From: Apoda limacodes | Lineage: Eukaryota; Arthropoda; Insecta; Lepidoptera; Limacodidae | Reading direction: 5' to 3' | NCBI GenBank assembly: GCA_946406115.1 | Contig: OX291552.1 | Coordinates: 3,720,001-3,784,000, forward strand | DNA length: 64,000 bases | Part shown: positions 19,746 through 31,488 of the stretch, one piece after another | Layout of the letters: the number at the start of each line of letters is the position of its first letter | How positions within the stretch are numbered: the stretch's first letter is position 1 | Position numbers and translations under genes: made by a program | The notes under the pieces: generated by a model | The model's input: only the letters and a program-made list of their open reading frames with translations | Database searches by the model: none | What the model was told of the DNA's origin: nothing

Positions 19746-21242
19746 AATTGCTAGTTAAAAGGTTTAAGATATACTTATGTAGACACCCCTGTCTTAAGGG
19801 GAAGAAAATAGGGAGATAATTAAGAATTGTTTGGGCCTGCCATCGCATAAAACGGTACGATTTCAAAATCGTCCAAGTTTAAAGGTTTTTTGTTACGTTA
19901 CAATTAACAATACATATTTTCTTACAGAAAAATTAGAAAAATGCTATTAGGCCCCGTCTCGAGTAGCCACTAACTAACTACGCAGCACTTCGACAACTAA
20001 CATAATTTCAACAATTCGACAAAAAGTCTTTGTTAACATTTAATTTATTCGTTAACCTTTCGACAAAGGTCACTCATCTGTGAAGAGCTTGACTACCGGA
20101 GGGCTAACTATGGTAAAATATAAAGCAGAATGGTATAGGAAAACAAAACATTTAGGAATTCTTGTTAAGATTAGATTTTTTTTATCCATTATCGGTATTT
20201 TTAGCGTAGTTAACAACCGTTATAGTCTCACCATGTCACGAGACAAATTGGTCTATTGGTTCTTGCGATATCAAGAAGCAAAAAAAGTTAACATACACAC
20301 ATACATCACTTTAAAAATGATGGCAAACGATTCTTCAGATCTCAAAACTTAGAGATAACGCAAATTTAGCGATTTCGATTTACGGACCTATTATAATAAC
20401 TTCCCTCAAAAGCAGTTCAAAATCCGCAATCATTCTCATTCTACGGAACCCTAACATAATAACCCTAACGACACGCACTTAGCCGGTTTTAATGATATCG
20501 GGCAATCAATACCCATATACCTACGATAGTATGTATCATAGTTACAGCCCGCAGTAGTGAATCAATTTTATAATTAAGTTTTGTAATTTTACTTGTAAAG
20601 CCTAGTAATTTTAAATGGATTGCATTTGATCAGTTGTAACTTTGTAGTAATGTTACAACCAGTTGTTTCATTTGCTGATGATCATCGTGTCAAGTTCATT
20701 TGGGGACCAAAAGCGACAACTTGTGTTTAAACTATGTTTTAGGGATTCGGAGTCAAATGGCTAAGACGGAACCCTAATTCGTTTTTTGTACCTTTCGTTA
20801 CCGTTTCGTAATGTCCGGTTGTCCACCTGTATGTCTCTACGCATAGATTTTAATGAAATTTTAAAATTTGACGCGTGGGAACTGTCATACAGTTTTTGAA
20901 TTGAAATAAAGATTATTTTGGGGTCTATCCACTAAACATTGAACTAAGTAAGAACCATATTGGGTAGGGTATCCTGTTAGGTGGGTAGGGTGTCGTTGTT
21001 TACGAAAATGCAATAGAGATTGTGAAATATCTTTTTCTCTTAGATATTTTGTATATTTTCAAAGTTATTGGTCTGAAAGTTAATAGTATTACCTAAAATA
21101 AGCTCGTTCAAACGAACAAACTCTAAAGGTGAGGAGTGCTGCAAGTGAAACCGCTGGGAAAAACTCATTTCATACCTATATTCAGAGTACAAAACGGAGA
21201 CTGATTATTTTAGTAGAAAACACATATTGCTTTAATTGTTTG
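19745..21242. other. Mostly unassigned DNA with repeat scraps
   Basis: A 90-codon plus-strand frame at 20080-20352 has no recognisable domain. Just to its right, 20430-20495 is the complement of a GTGCGTGTC...AGGGTTCCGTAG repeat, so the frame probably lies in old repeat DNA. At 20755-20880 there are words of the same GGAACCCTA-type repeat. Confidence 0.4.
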
Positions 21243-21665
21243 TCTGTATATATAAAAAAAGAAACTGGCTGACTGACTGATTCAATGAGATATAAAAACA
21301 TAGCCCAAACCGCTGGGTCTAGAAACTGTACATTTGGCATGAAGGTTCCTTACTTGACGAAGAGCTCAACTAAGAAAGGATTTTGCACAATTTATATCCT
21401 AAAAGCTTAAAATGGGGGTTGGAAGTTCGTCTGAAAATCCATTAATTTTGATGCAAAATGCAAAAAAATTGATTATTATCATGCATTTAAGTTGAAAATT
21501 AAGATTGACGTGCTTCTCCGTTTTTTGAATAATCATGCCCTAGGGTGCAAAACAGGTAATGAAAATTTATGTGAGAATTCCGATATTTTTGTAGATAAAA
21601 CTAGAGCAGTTGAAAACTTTCTTTTTTCAAAAGTCCACGCGGACAATGTCGCGGGAAATTGCTAG
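21243..21665 (+). mobile_element. Short Helitron, complete
   Basis: It begins TCTGTATATATAAAAAAAG with GGCTGACTGACTGATTCAAT, has the ACTAAGAAAGGATTTTGC block and AATGGGGGTTGGAAGTT. It ends TCCACGCGGACAATGTCGCG, then GGAAATTGCTAG with T behind. A short GC-rich stem (CGCGGAC / GTCGCG, 21638-21653) stands about 9 bases before the CTAG, the usual Helitron 3' hairpin position. The flanks do not show a target duplication, as expected. It is non-coding and would depend on an autonomous Rep/helicase partner. Confidence 0.82.
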
Positions 21666-22164
21666 TCTATTATAAAAGCGTACCGGCACATTCTTCCGGT
21701 AAGCAACAATTACCGGTTCAACACCGGTAATTTAGCAATCACTCCTTGAGTCAAGTCTAACAAGGTGCATGCTTGCAAATGCATAAACAACTACATAATA
21801 CACGTAATAGCAACAGGAAACCTTGTACAAGTATTAGAAAACTGAACTACAAGTATTTCATTGAAACTGAGGTGTAAATAATAAATGTGTATAGACACTA
21901 GCGACACATACACATAGTGACGTACGTTAGCATTATTGGAATTCACTTTCACTACTAGAGGTCGCCATGTGTAGGTCATAATCATAAGGTGTAGATATTC
22001 TCTGAGGCCTGGTCTAAACTAAAGCAAGTGAAATGCTAATTCATTTTCATTAGTAAATTCCTATCGAGGTTAAATGAAATAAGTTTCATATCTTCGTAAT
22101 GTATTTAATGAATAAAAAAAATTACATTTGTGGAACCCTGAATCAATTACCTACGGACATCTAT
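21666..22164. other. Unassigned DNA
   Basis: No gene is supported. ACCGGTA words recur near 21700-21730 as a small local inverted repeat. Confidence 0.35.
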
Positions 22165-22410
22165 ATAGTTTCGCGGGAGGAAGTTCCTATGAAACCAGAC
22201 TATGCGGGGCCACTAAGGTTTCCCTGCCAATGGTGAGCGGTGAAGATGATAGGAAGTAGCAGTGTGCATCATTTCAAACAGTTCCTCAGAAAACAACCAA
22301 TTTAAAATAAGGAAGTCTCGTTTCAGACTTATAGGTTCTCACCAGCACCTGTAAGTTGGGGTCGTCGACAATTCTCACAATTTGTTTTTTGAATCGAGTC
22401 AAAATGGCCA
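22165..22410 (-). mobile_element. Old LINE C-terminal fragment
   Basis: On the minus strand this matches the GGTATA-tail LINE between the RRAVRIVDD block and the LPRTLG block (compare 11690-11950 of copy 2). It has many substitutions and small deletions, and is clearly older than copies 2 and 3. Coding is lost. Confidence 0.65.
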
Positions 22411-22912
22411 AGTTATGTAGGTGTACTACAAAAAAAATTAAACTGAAAAAGTCGTTGCAATTCTTTTTCTGTTGTGTTTGTTTTTGTCAGGAGAAGGTAT
22501 CTTATGAAAAAAAAACCGGTCAAGTGCGAGTCGGATTCGCGCACTAAGGAAAACTCGAAGACGGCTGGACCGATTCGGGTAATTTGTTTTTGTTGCGTTT
22601 GTTAGTGTTAGGGCAAGGTTGTTATGAAAGAAAAAAACGGTCAAGTTCGAGTCGGACTCGCGCACTAAGGAAAATTCGAAGAAGGCTGGACCAATTCTGG
22701 TAATTTGTTTTTGTTGTGTTTGTTAGTGTTAGGACAAGGTTTTAATGAAAGAAAAAACGGTCAAGTGCGAGTCGAACTCGCACACTAAGGGTAAACCGAT
22801 TGTAATGAAATTTTGGTAAGTTGTTATGCACATGCCGGGGAAGGTTTCTGAATTAGTACAACCCTTTCACAATAGGTTGTTGCGGAGAAACAACGTTCGC
22901 CGGGTCAGCTAG
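22411..22912 (+). mobile_element. Helitron 3' half with 120-bp tandem repeats
   Basis: It ends AACGTTCGCCGGGTCAGCTAG (21 letters split as AACGTTCGCCGGGT and CAGCTAG) with CTAG at 22909-22912 and T behind. A stem, GTTGTT/AACAAC, lies just before. The body holds repeated heads GGTCAAG at 22518, 22639 and 22759, a period of 120-121 bp, with a diverged fourth unit to the left. The same terminus is found at 52166 and, diverged, at 43236. Confidence 0.7.
22518..22800 (+). repeat. 120-bp tandem repeat array inside a Helitron
   Basis: Three heads of GGTCAAGTGCGAGTCGGA type lie 121 and 120 bp apart. Each is followed by AACTCGAAG or a variant, then a TTTGTTTTTGTTG-rich part and ATGAAAGAAAAAA. The third unit changes into the Helitron 3' region. 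The two short frames here on opposite strands come from the repeat. Confidence 0.75.
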
Positions 22913-23602
22913 TCTACCTATATAAAAACATATATATGCGTAGATAAATACATGTAAAGCTATTAAAAGTGTGGTAAAAGATAAAATCTACAAATTTCGG
23001 AGGCCGTCTATAGCTGAGGCCATTATAGACTTCCTGTACTAACAAAAAGGAAGTTACTTGTACTAAATTCACTATGATTATACGAAAAGAAAATTAAAAA
23101 TACTGCGTAATGAAAAATGACAACTTGTCATATTAATTATGTGCCCAGTGGTCCGAGATAGCTGCGCAGTGCGCAACCGGCATGACGCGCTAATTCAATA
23201 TTATGTCACTCGCTAATCTAATACTATAGTAAAAGAAAATAAAAGAGCATAAATGAAAAACATAGATAATTTGATCTAGTTTGCCAATTTTTTCTTATTG
23301 AAGTTCTTTCTGATTTATTTTTCAATGTTTGCACTATGATTTTTGTGTTAGTTAGATGGTACCATAGACAGAGAGAACAAATCAACCCATTTCCTAGCCA
23401 GATATAAAAATATAAACGTGTGATTTTCCAAAATCCCGAAAATTACTTTTATTTACTTACAACCTATACAAGTATAAATATATAGTAACCATTTTATAAA
23501 TAAATTATATGACTATACAATATATAATAATAGCAAACTGGCACACTGCTGACCTAGATATTTATTCCTAGAACATGTTTTCAAAACTGTCGTAGTGTTT
23601 TT
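22913..23602. other. Unassigned AT-rich DNA
   Basis: No gene, RNA gene or named repeat is recognised. Confidence 0.4.
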
Positions 23603-24085
23603 AGCCGACTTCAAAAAGGAGGAGGTTCTCAATTCGGATGTTTATTTTGTTTATGTATGTTCGGGATTACTCCGTCACATAAAGACGGATTTGGAAAATT
23701 CTTTTTTTGTTTGAAAGAGTATATACTTCCGAGGTGGTCCCATATGAATGAAGTACATTTAAAACTTAAACTTTTGGTAAAAAAAAAATTAAAGGTGTTA
23801 ATATGGAACTGGTAAAACATCTTTTAACGACACGTACGAAAAAAGCAGTTCGTCATTTAACAAAAAAAAACAAACGGCTTCAAAATGATGCACAAAAAGG
23901 TAAAAATAGTAACCTATTTCCAAATACGTATTACTTAATTCAATAAATATAATTACTTAAAATTAATTACTCATTTCCAAATAGGTATTACTTATTTGAA
24001 AATAAGTAATTATTTTTGCCTTTTTAGTGCATCTTTTTGAAGCCAGTTGTTTTTTTTTTTGTTAAAAAGTTTTGATTGGTACATG
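23603..24085 (-). mobile_element. Family A MITE-like element, copy 3, inverted
   Basis: It begins with the complement of the CCTCCTCCTTTTTGAAG terminus (AGCCGACTTCAAAAAGG at 23603). It continues through the GTCCCATAT and CATCTTTTA parts and ends in the palindromic section with TAAAAATAGTAACC near 23900, answered by GTAATTATTTTTGCC near 24005. The minus-strand 63-codon frame here is incidental. Confidence 0.6.
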
Positions 24086-24652
24086 TCGAAAATATATAAA
24101 GAGAGGTAGGGCTCAGCAAGTACCCGCTCGAACAAGCCGCCCGAACAATGAAAGCGGGGCATAGCGAGTACTTGATCAAATGAGAAGCCTGATCTGGGGA
24201 AGTACCTCCACCTTAAAGAAATCCGCGGCCATAATAATACTAACATCGAGTAGTGTTGTGTTCCTGGCAGTGAGAAAGGTAGCCAGAGCTCTTTGAGGAT
24301 TCGCTGCGCGGACAGCAGAGGACCGGCGGTGCTTTTTGCTATCATTGCTCGGCGACGCGGCGTGCTGGTACGGTAGTCAGGGAGACCTGCAGGTAGAACG
24401 AGTTCCCGAGCCCAGGGATTACTTCATCGCAGCCCTGGGAGGCTGATCAGCTAACCTGTGTAAAGTCTCTGAAGTAGTAGTCGTGCCGGTAAAGAAGACT
24501 GAGTGGACCCCGCTATTACAACAGAGGGTGGTCAGGGGCCCTTCCGCCCGCCGTGCCAGCAACCATTATCTGTGCCGTGCTACTTTTTGTCCTCTAAGCT
24601 GTCTGTGCAGTGAATCCTTATATTTAGTCTAAGTAACTTCTTTTAAAAAAAT

Positions 24653-25295
24653 ATGGCAAAAGGTACAAAAAAGAAAAGAGTATTGTCAGTGGCCGCTCCA
24701 TCCACATTTGATGTGGACTTTTGTAACGTTAGGGGTATTCACGCAAATCTTAACGCAGTCTACTCCACTCCATCTGGAGTCTGTGCAGCCGACCATTCTT
24801 TTTCTAAAGGAGACACAGATATCCTGCCCGGCCTATACATCATACCTTCACTATCCCGGCTACAAACTCGAGCACAATTTTGTGTGTCGTGCCGGTGCAT
24901 CTATGTGCCGCCTTCATAGCCTTGAAAACAGGGACCTGTCGATATTGTGGGTGCGCGTAGATTACAGCGGCCACACTCGTATCTATGCGTGCCTATATAG
25001 GTCTCATAGCGGTGACACGAACGTAGCTCGACTCTTCACGCACCTGAGTTTGACGAATGACAAAGTTCTAGAGCAATATCCCACAGCAGAACTAGTTATT
25101 TTGGGAGACTTCAACGCCTACCATCGTGAGTGGCTCAGTTCTCGAACCAATTACTACTCAGGGATATCTGCTCATGTATTTGCTGTGACCTATGGATTCT
25201 CTCAGCTGGTACTTTCTCCAACGAGAATACCAGATATAGAGGACCATACGAGCTCCTTACTGGACCTTCTGCTGACTACACGTCCAGACGGATAA
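24653..25295 (+). pseudogene. LINE apurinic-like endonuclease domain
   Basis: The frame opens with a basic MAKGTKKKRV and reads FDVDFCNVRGIHANLNAVYS. It then shifts frame to give ILFLKETQIS, the conserved ETQ-type motif. Next come LSILWVRV, YACLYRSHSGDT and ELVILGDFNAYHREWL with the GDFNAH-like catalytic motif, followed by QLVLSPTRIPD and SLLDLLLTTRPDG. This is the exonuclease/endonuclease/phosphatase fold that nicks target DNA in non-LTR elements. The linker after it contains a GSSDHC-like motif near 25320 only in a shifted frame. Confidence 0.85.
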
Positions 25296-26960
25296 TCCGT
25301 CTCAGAGGATGCTCCTTTAGGCTCCTCAGACCACTGTCTCGTTGGGACCCAAGTGTCATGCACACAACCCGACATCTGGGCCAACTAATTTGCGTCGTGT
25401 GTGGCATTATAAATCGGCAGACCGGGATGGGTTAAAAGAATTTTATTCATCGTACCCGTGGAGGCAGATATTCTTTAGCTCAGAAGATCCTGATGTCTGC
25501 GCAGCCGCATTCACTAAGACAATCATCGCTGGTATGGAACGTTATATTCCTAACCCGCGAGTAGCTGCAGGCGTCAAATAATGACCGTGATTTAAAAGGT
25601 CTTGCATAGAAGCTAAAATTCTTAAGCAAACTGCATATGAGGCTTGGGCCACGGCTCGCAATAATAAAGATCCTAATATTTTTGAGGTAAAACGCAAATT
25701 AAATGCTGCCTCGAGGTTCAGTAATAAAGCAACTGCCAGAGCAAAATTCCAATACATAACACAGCAGGAGGTCCGGCGGGCGTTGCTTTCTCTAGACGTT
25801 CATAAGTCGAGTGGGCCAGATGGTATACCAGCAGTGGTGCTTTAGCAGTGTGTCCTGAACTTACGCACCTCTTCACGCTTTACTACCACACTAGGCAATT
25901 TCCGTCTTCATGTTAGACTCCGAATGTGCACCCTGTGCCCAAAGAGGGTGATAGATCAGATCCATCGAATTACAGGCCTATTGCTATTACCTCTCTCCTC
26001 TCCAAGGTGATGGAGCCTGGGCATAGCGAAGGCGTTCGATCGAGTCTGGCACCGGGGTCTTCTATCGAAGTTGCCATCTTACGGAGTGCCCGAGGGTTTG
26101 TGAAAATGCGTGGCTAGCTTTTTGTCCGGGGGACGGTAGTTGCTCTGATAGCATGGACATTAATGCTGGTTCCCGCAAAGCTCTGTGCTGTCTCCTACGC
26201 TGTTTCTACTGCATATCAATTACATGTTGGACATCAACAACATACATTGCTATGCAGATGACAGTACTGGAGACGCTTATTACACGGGTGCAAACATCCC
26301 TCGTTCCGTTGTGGAGGACTTGTATCTCAAATCGAGATCACAATGTCCAAGGTACCTCTGACTGGGGACGGGTAAACTTGGTCCGATTCAACCCTACAAA
26401 GACACAAGTTTGCGTGTTCACCGCTCGGAACACCCCATTCACTGTAGTCCCACAATTCCAGAACACTCCCCTCTCCATCTCCAAGAGCATTGGGATCCTT
26501 GGTGTTCACATCTCCAGCGATGTTCAGTTTCGAGATCATTTGCATGACAAGGTGAAGCTGGCGTCCAAAAACTAGGTGTAATCAATAGAGCGAGGCAATA
26601 CTTCAAGTCGGGGCAGAGGTTGCTGCTTTACAAGTCGCAAGTTCGGCCCCATATGGAGTACTGCTGCCATCTCTGGGCGTGTACACCCGGATACCAGCTT
26701 GGCCGTTTTGATTCGGTTCAACGACGGGCTGTGAGAATTGTCGACGATCCTAAACTCACTTGCCATTCGAACCCTTAAGTCTGAGGAGAGACTTTGCCTT
26801 CCTGTGTGTGTTCTACGCAACTTGTACTAACGCTTGGTTTGTGGAATAAGCTCCCTGCCAAGATTTTCTCTAACGACTACAGTATGGGCTCTCCAAGAAA
26901 GAAGTTATTGGATTTTGAAGGGTCGGCAACGCGCGAGTGATACCCCTGGTGGTACAAGCG
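25296..26960 (+). pseudogene. LINE linker, RT and C-terminal remnants
   Basis: A linker with a run of arginine- and lysine-type codons (about 25380-25780) leads to HPVPKEGDRSDPSNYRPIA near 25926-25985. A 165-bp deletion at about 26015 removes the fingers and changes the catalytic LDIAKAFDR to LGIAKAFDR, so the first catalytic aspartate is lost. The PQGSVLS motif is frameshifted near 26160. YADDSTGD stays intact near 26250-26275. The frame is further broken near 26310, 26575 and 26765. The C-terminal tail to about 26960 is readable only in pieces. It cannot give a working enzyme. Confidence 0.85.
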
Positions 26961-27024
26961 TCCATAGGCCACGGTGACCGCTTACTTGTGTGTGCTTGTT
27001 TGGCATCTTAGTGGTATAAAAAAA

Positions 27025-27854
27025 CGGTCGGTTTAGTTAGATGATGCCCGTCACGAAGCGCCGCCGCGGTTTGTTTCTCTTATATAGATTTTAATCTCTA
27101 CAGTGTAGGCATTACTTTCCAGGTCCAAATTTTTCAACGTTAGAGAACGTCAATAGGCTTTATTGATGCAGAATAAAAAGGTATACAAAAGAGATAGATA
27201 TTGTTTACATATATGTATATAGACATAACCAGAATTTATTTTCAGAGAGGGTTTATTCAGGATTTTATGTTTCGGCGGGTTTTGCGGCTGAATGTATGAC
27301 GATGGAGATGGCGCCAAGATTTTAGAACAATGCAACCACTCGAGACCACCACATAGCACTATCACCGGCATTACAAAAACACATCTGCAGAATAAAATTA
27401 TTTTTTTGTTAAATGTTAAGCCTGGTTCAAGAACCAACACGAAACAATTTCGCGATTGGCATTTTCAGGTTACCTTGAATGTATTTTCTACATTATCCAA
27501 ATTCGTCAGTCGCTTCTGACAAACGTGTGAAATTTCGTAATCTATGACCTAAATGTTACAAAAATGTCAAACCATGTAGAACCAGTTTGGAATTTATTGC
27601 AACCTTGATTGATGTGCCATTTTGCTGGCCCGCTAAGGAGGCTTTTGATTTAACATCACGGTTTAAAAATAAATCATTTGTCAATAAATAATACTATATC
27701 AACAAAAATGTCGTTTCGTTTTGCTAACAAATAATAATTTATCATATCTTTTTTGATCCTTCGAGCCAATATGAACTAGGGACCATTGGATAATGGGTAA
27801 CAACACTAAATGACATTCCAACACACAAGTTTTATTTCGTATACCGCGGAACCC
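27025..27854. other. Unassigned AT-rich DNA
   Basis: Overlapping short frames on both strands (27150-27440 minus, 27292-27519 plus) have no recognisable domain. Nothing else is supported. Confidence 0.4.
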
Positions 27855-27960
27855 TGTCCCTGCTGTGGTTAGAGCTTTGCTCTAAAATACTCAGGTCCCG
27901 AATCTGAGCTCGGACATTTAGATTTTCTGTAAGTGCTTTTATTGGTTTGAGCCCAGTGAA
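27855..27960 (+). repeat. tRNA-like SINE head, uncertain
   Basis: It contains CTGTGGTTAGAGC (A-box-like), an anticodon-arm-like centre and CAGGTCCCGAATCTGAGC in place of a B box. This is weak evidence and no second copy was seen in the window. Confidence 0.25.
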
Positions 27961-29742
27961 ATTAGTGTGTATTTGCAGGCTTGCTATTATAATTTCAATA
28001 TTAATTATCTAGAAAGACCTTACAACTAAATTCAGTAATTAGGAGCAGTCGCTCATGCACCAAAGACCACTCAGTCCGACAATACCAAAGTGTATTTATA
28101 AACTAAAAGGCCACAATCTGGCTAAAACTGCGGGAATCCTGGCTAGTACTACAAAAACAAATGATGTGTGTACACGCCTAAATGAGTGCGTGTTCTATGC
28201 GAGCGGTCACAGACGACGCTACAGTACGACGAAGAGTAGGCATACAATAGGTAGTGTATTTTAATGTTTGTGCTTATACTGTAGTCCGGCATAACCTCAG
28301 CTATAAGTAAGAGTTTTATTAGTTACAAACAACTCTTAGTGACTTAAGAAGTCCTAGTACATCAATGTTACAAATACACAAAATCTTGATATAAATAATA
28401 TAAACATACATACATAGAATTAATTTTACTTCGATTATATAAATCTAAAGGTTGGAAGCTTTGAAGCAAATATATCATACATGCCATATCAATGGCTACA
28501 TCATGAATGTAAATAATTATTTTCATAGCAAAGATGCGGTTTTTTTCTTTTTAGTTTTATGAGTTAGGTATTCTTATGCCTTAAGCCCCAAAGACTAAAG
28601 GTCTATGAGAATTTTTAGGAGTATATACAAAGGCATTGTTCTAGTCGGACACATTTAGGAGTAAACACCCTCCGGCTTTTACCCGTGTCGCATAAGTTTA
28701 CCATTTCAGGAATGTTTTAAAGAGTTAACGGTACTCCTCAAAGCTGAACAGGAATAGTATTTAGTAGTAAGTAAAGTATAAGAGTAAGGTGTTTAGCTTG
28801 ATAGCCGGTTTGAGCAAAATGTCAGGGGTGAGCGTGCCAGCGGCGGCGCGGCGAGCGTGTCAGTTGGCACCGGTGGCACGTCTTTGACTTTTCAATAAAA
28901 CCTGAAGAATAAATATTAGAATATCTATGTATAAAATTTTTATATAATCTAACATCTTAATTGGTTTTGATTTTATAAAAAACACCTGCTTCACTGCAAT
29001 GTGGGAAAAGTGTATTACGTAATAGTTTTGTGATCTCGTAAAAAAATCTCTTTAATCTTACATTTTATCCCTAGTGTAAAGTGTAGCATTATTGTCACTC
29101 TTTTCAGAAATAATAAGAGCATTATTTTCTTTTTGTTTTCTAATGTTTTTGTCTCTCTTGTTTCGGTTGTTGCACGACTCTGAGGAACATTATAAAGTTG
29201 GATTATTTTGAGACAACGATATACGCTAATATCCCAAAACAGTCTATCTTACTTGTACATTTAACAAATAATAGCAGACTTAAGACGGTTTTAGCTTTTT
29301 TGTACTTGACTTGCTCAACTGACGTCTATCGTCCCCTTAAATGAAGTTCATGAACCTGTTTTACTTTATGTTTCGTGGTCAATTTTAAAAATGCTCTTTT
29401 TTGTAATTATATCTAAAGACCGCTCCTTGGAGCAACTGTTGTCATAATAACCTTATGACTTTTTATTTCCGAAATTTGTAATTCCCCTAAATACAATCTG
29501 CATCAAAAGATAAAGACGGCATTCGTACCTTTACTTGTAAGCCATATTATGACTAGTGCTGTGTTTACTTCCAAGTTCTAAATTGTAAAAATGGTTTTAA
29601 ACTACAATAAAATAATTAAGGAAACAAAGTGAGCTGAGTGAAATATATACAGAAAGATAAATAAATATTAATAGGATCTAGGCTATATTCAGTACTTATT
29701 ATTGTAATTAATACTAGCTAATTTTACTTTTAGTAATAACTT
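27961..29742. other. Unassigned AT-rich DNA
   Basis: A 69-codon plus frame at 28055-28264 has no known domain. A GC-rich island at about 28830-28885 (GGCGGCGCGGCGAGCG) stands out but has no recognised motif. Confidence 0.4.
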
Positions 29743-30092
29743 CTAGCTTTTTCCCGCGGTTCCACCCGCCGTCAATATCGGTTATCGATGTAGGTCGGTT
29801 TTAACGGCAACTCTTCAGTTATAGAAAAAAACCATCCCACACTTGATGTTTTGACGTAGCCTATGTCCTTCCCCGGAACTGAATCTATCTCCATGCTAAA
29901 TTTGTCCACGGTTCCAACCACACTAAATTCGGTTTTTCGTATAAGATCTCAACAGCATCTCCTCAATTATAGAAAAAAAACCAACTCACACTTGGTGTTT
30001 TTAAGTAGCCTATGTCCTTTCTCGGGAATCAAACTATCTCCATGCCAAATTTCATTTTAATCTGTGAGACAAAGCTTGGAAAGTTATTTCTT
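29743..30092 (-). mobile_element. Helitron with internal duplication
   Basis: The left end is CTAG (29743-29746) with the complement of the CCCGCGGTTCCACCCGCC terminus. The 5' end to the right is degraded. The interior contains two tandem units of the GTTATCG...AACTCTTCAGTTATAGAAAA to CATGCTAAATTT block (about 29762-29905 and 29906-30060), the same arrangement as at 51299-51658. It is non-coding. Confidence 0.65.
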
Positions 30093-30292
30093 TAGTTATC
30101 AATGTTCGGTTTTATAAAGTTTGTTTTATTTTTAAATTTCATATTTGACTGCTCGAGCGGACGGATAAAACATTGTAGGTCGCTCTCTGATACTGTTCTG
30201 CAAGTATGATTTATCCCAAAGGAACTTGTGCAAGATATCGCATATCATAGCATGTTTGAGGAAAAAATATTTACACGTCGGATGCGAATAAT
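30093..30292. other. Unassigned DNA
   Basis: Nothing is recognised. Confidence 0.35.
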
Positions 30293-30372
30293 GCCCCAGG
30301 TGTTGCAAGCGTCCATAGGCTGCGATGACCGCTTACCACCAGGCAGACTGTAGGCTTGTTTGCCACCTTAGT
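30293..30372 (+). mobile_element. LINE 3' tail fragment
   Basis: It matches the last ~80 bp of the GGTATA-tail LINE: GTGTTGCAAGCGTCCATAGG, then GACCGCTTACCA, AGGC and GCTTGTTTGCCACC. The A-run is lost. Confidence 0.75.
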
Positions 30373-31419
30373 ACAGACAGACGTTACGTTATCTAAATTA
30401 GGGAAACAAAATTAATTTACAACGCCGTAGTATTTGTTGTACTAAGTGAGTATTTGTTCAAAGAGCCTTATAATACCTAAAACGAGCACAAAAACAAGAA
30501 AGTATATCTAAAAGAAATCGTTGAAAACAATATTTATTTGTTATGTGGAGATGTACCTCAAGTGTTGCGGGATTTCGAGTGAAAAGTGAAAGATTTTATC
30601 GATATCGGTACTCCGAGCACGTTGCACTTTCTCGTCGCACTATCTACTAGTGATGTGATAGATACCTATTATTATAGAAGCGTACCTACATAAAACTAAG
30701 TAGTGCTTGTTACGTGGCCTGTCTAGATATTCGTGATACATAATGTAGACCATTGGTTTTACATAATATATTTTATTTTTAATTAGGTATATGAAAAAGA
30801 CTGCGTCGTCATTATATCACAGATCAAAAAAAAATAGGTCCAGTAAGAGTTGGACTCCCGAGCAAAGGATTCCGTACGTATGTTGTATGGCGTCTAATTA
30901 GTTATAGTGCAACAAACTTTTCTGACCCTCTGACCTCTGTCGCTAGTGGCGTTGTAAGTTTACACAATTTCAATATCGCAAATGTAGTATTGATTTTTGA
31001 CCACCAGGTCACAAAAGTTATACTTCCATCGCATCTTCTTTGCCTAAGTTATTTTTTCCTTATAAAACTTTCCTAAAGTTCCACTTTTATAAGCAACTCG
31101 GTGGCAATGATCTAGTTAATTTAACTAAGTACCATACCGGTGTATCTATAGGGTTACAAGTGAACGATTTTCACGCTTAGCTGAATACGACGACAGTTCG
31201 TTGTTTCAATAGTGGTTGGCATTCTGGCGGCACTCGTGACTGACAGCTCCACCACGCCTCTACTACGAACTCGAATGCGAGGTTTCGTTTGCTATTGGTA
31301 AATGTAGAGGAATCTCGTACCAATGTGTTGTCACCAGTTGCTGAACGAATTCATTGGAAAATAGCGTTTAAATTTGAGGCGCACGCTGCTGGCAGAAGAT
31401 TGGCTTAGCCGTTGTCACT
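30373..31419. other. Mostly unassigned DNA
   Basis: A CCAGTAAGAGTTGGACTCCC scrap at about 30838-30857 belongs to the CCGGCCAAGTG-type repeat. The stretch 31140-31420 is less AT-rich and may be an old unrecognised repeat. Confidence 0.35.
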
Positions 31420-31488
31420 AAATGGGCATAGGCATCTCTTCAGAGAAAGGAGGCTTAGACCATAGTCCACCGCACTGGCCCAGTGCAG
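31420..31488 (+). repeat. SINE-related fragment
   Basis: The words GGCATCTCTTCAGAGAAAGG and GTCCACCGCACTGGCCCAGT resemble the distal body of the common lepidopteran tRNA SINE. No head or tail is present, so the call is tentative. Confidence 0.35.

Larger units (their letters stand above)
24090..27024 (+). mobile_element. LINE (CR1/Jockey-type) copy 4, nearly full length but broken
   Basis: This is the only copy with a 5' region. A GC-rich leader of about 560 bp (24090-24650) is followed by a start at ATGGCAAAAGGTACAAAAAA (24653), an endonuclease region, a linker, RT, the C-terminal region and the GTGGTATA plus A-run end at about 27024. Compared with copies 2 and 3 the RT has lost about 165 bp near 26015 and suffers many small indels. 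The start of the 5' region is set only by where the family A element stops, so it is approximate. Confidence 0.85.

Noticed and set aside
20080..20352. 90-codon plus-strand frame as a small host gene
   Set aside because: It lies beside old repeat words and shows no recognisable domain. It is unsupported without transcripts.
22518..22800. CRISPR-like array of direct repeats
   Set aside because: The units are 120 bp with no separate spacers, are contiguous, and belong to a Helitron in a eukaryotic genome.
24010..24345. 111-codon minus-strand frame at the start of LINE copy 4
   Set aside because: It runs antisense across a MITE end and the GC-rich LINE leader and has no known domain.
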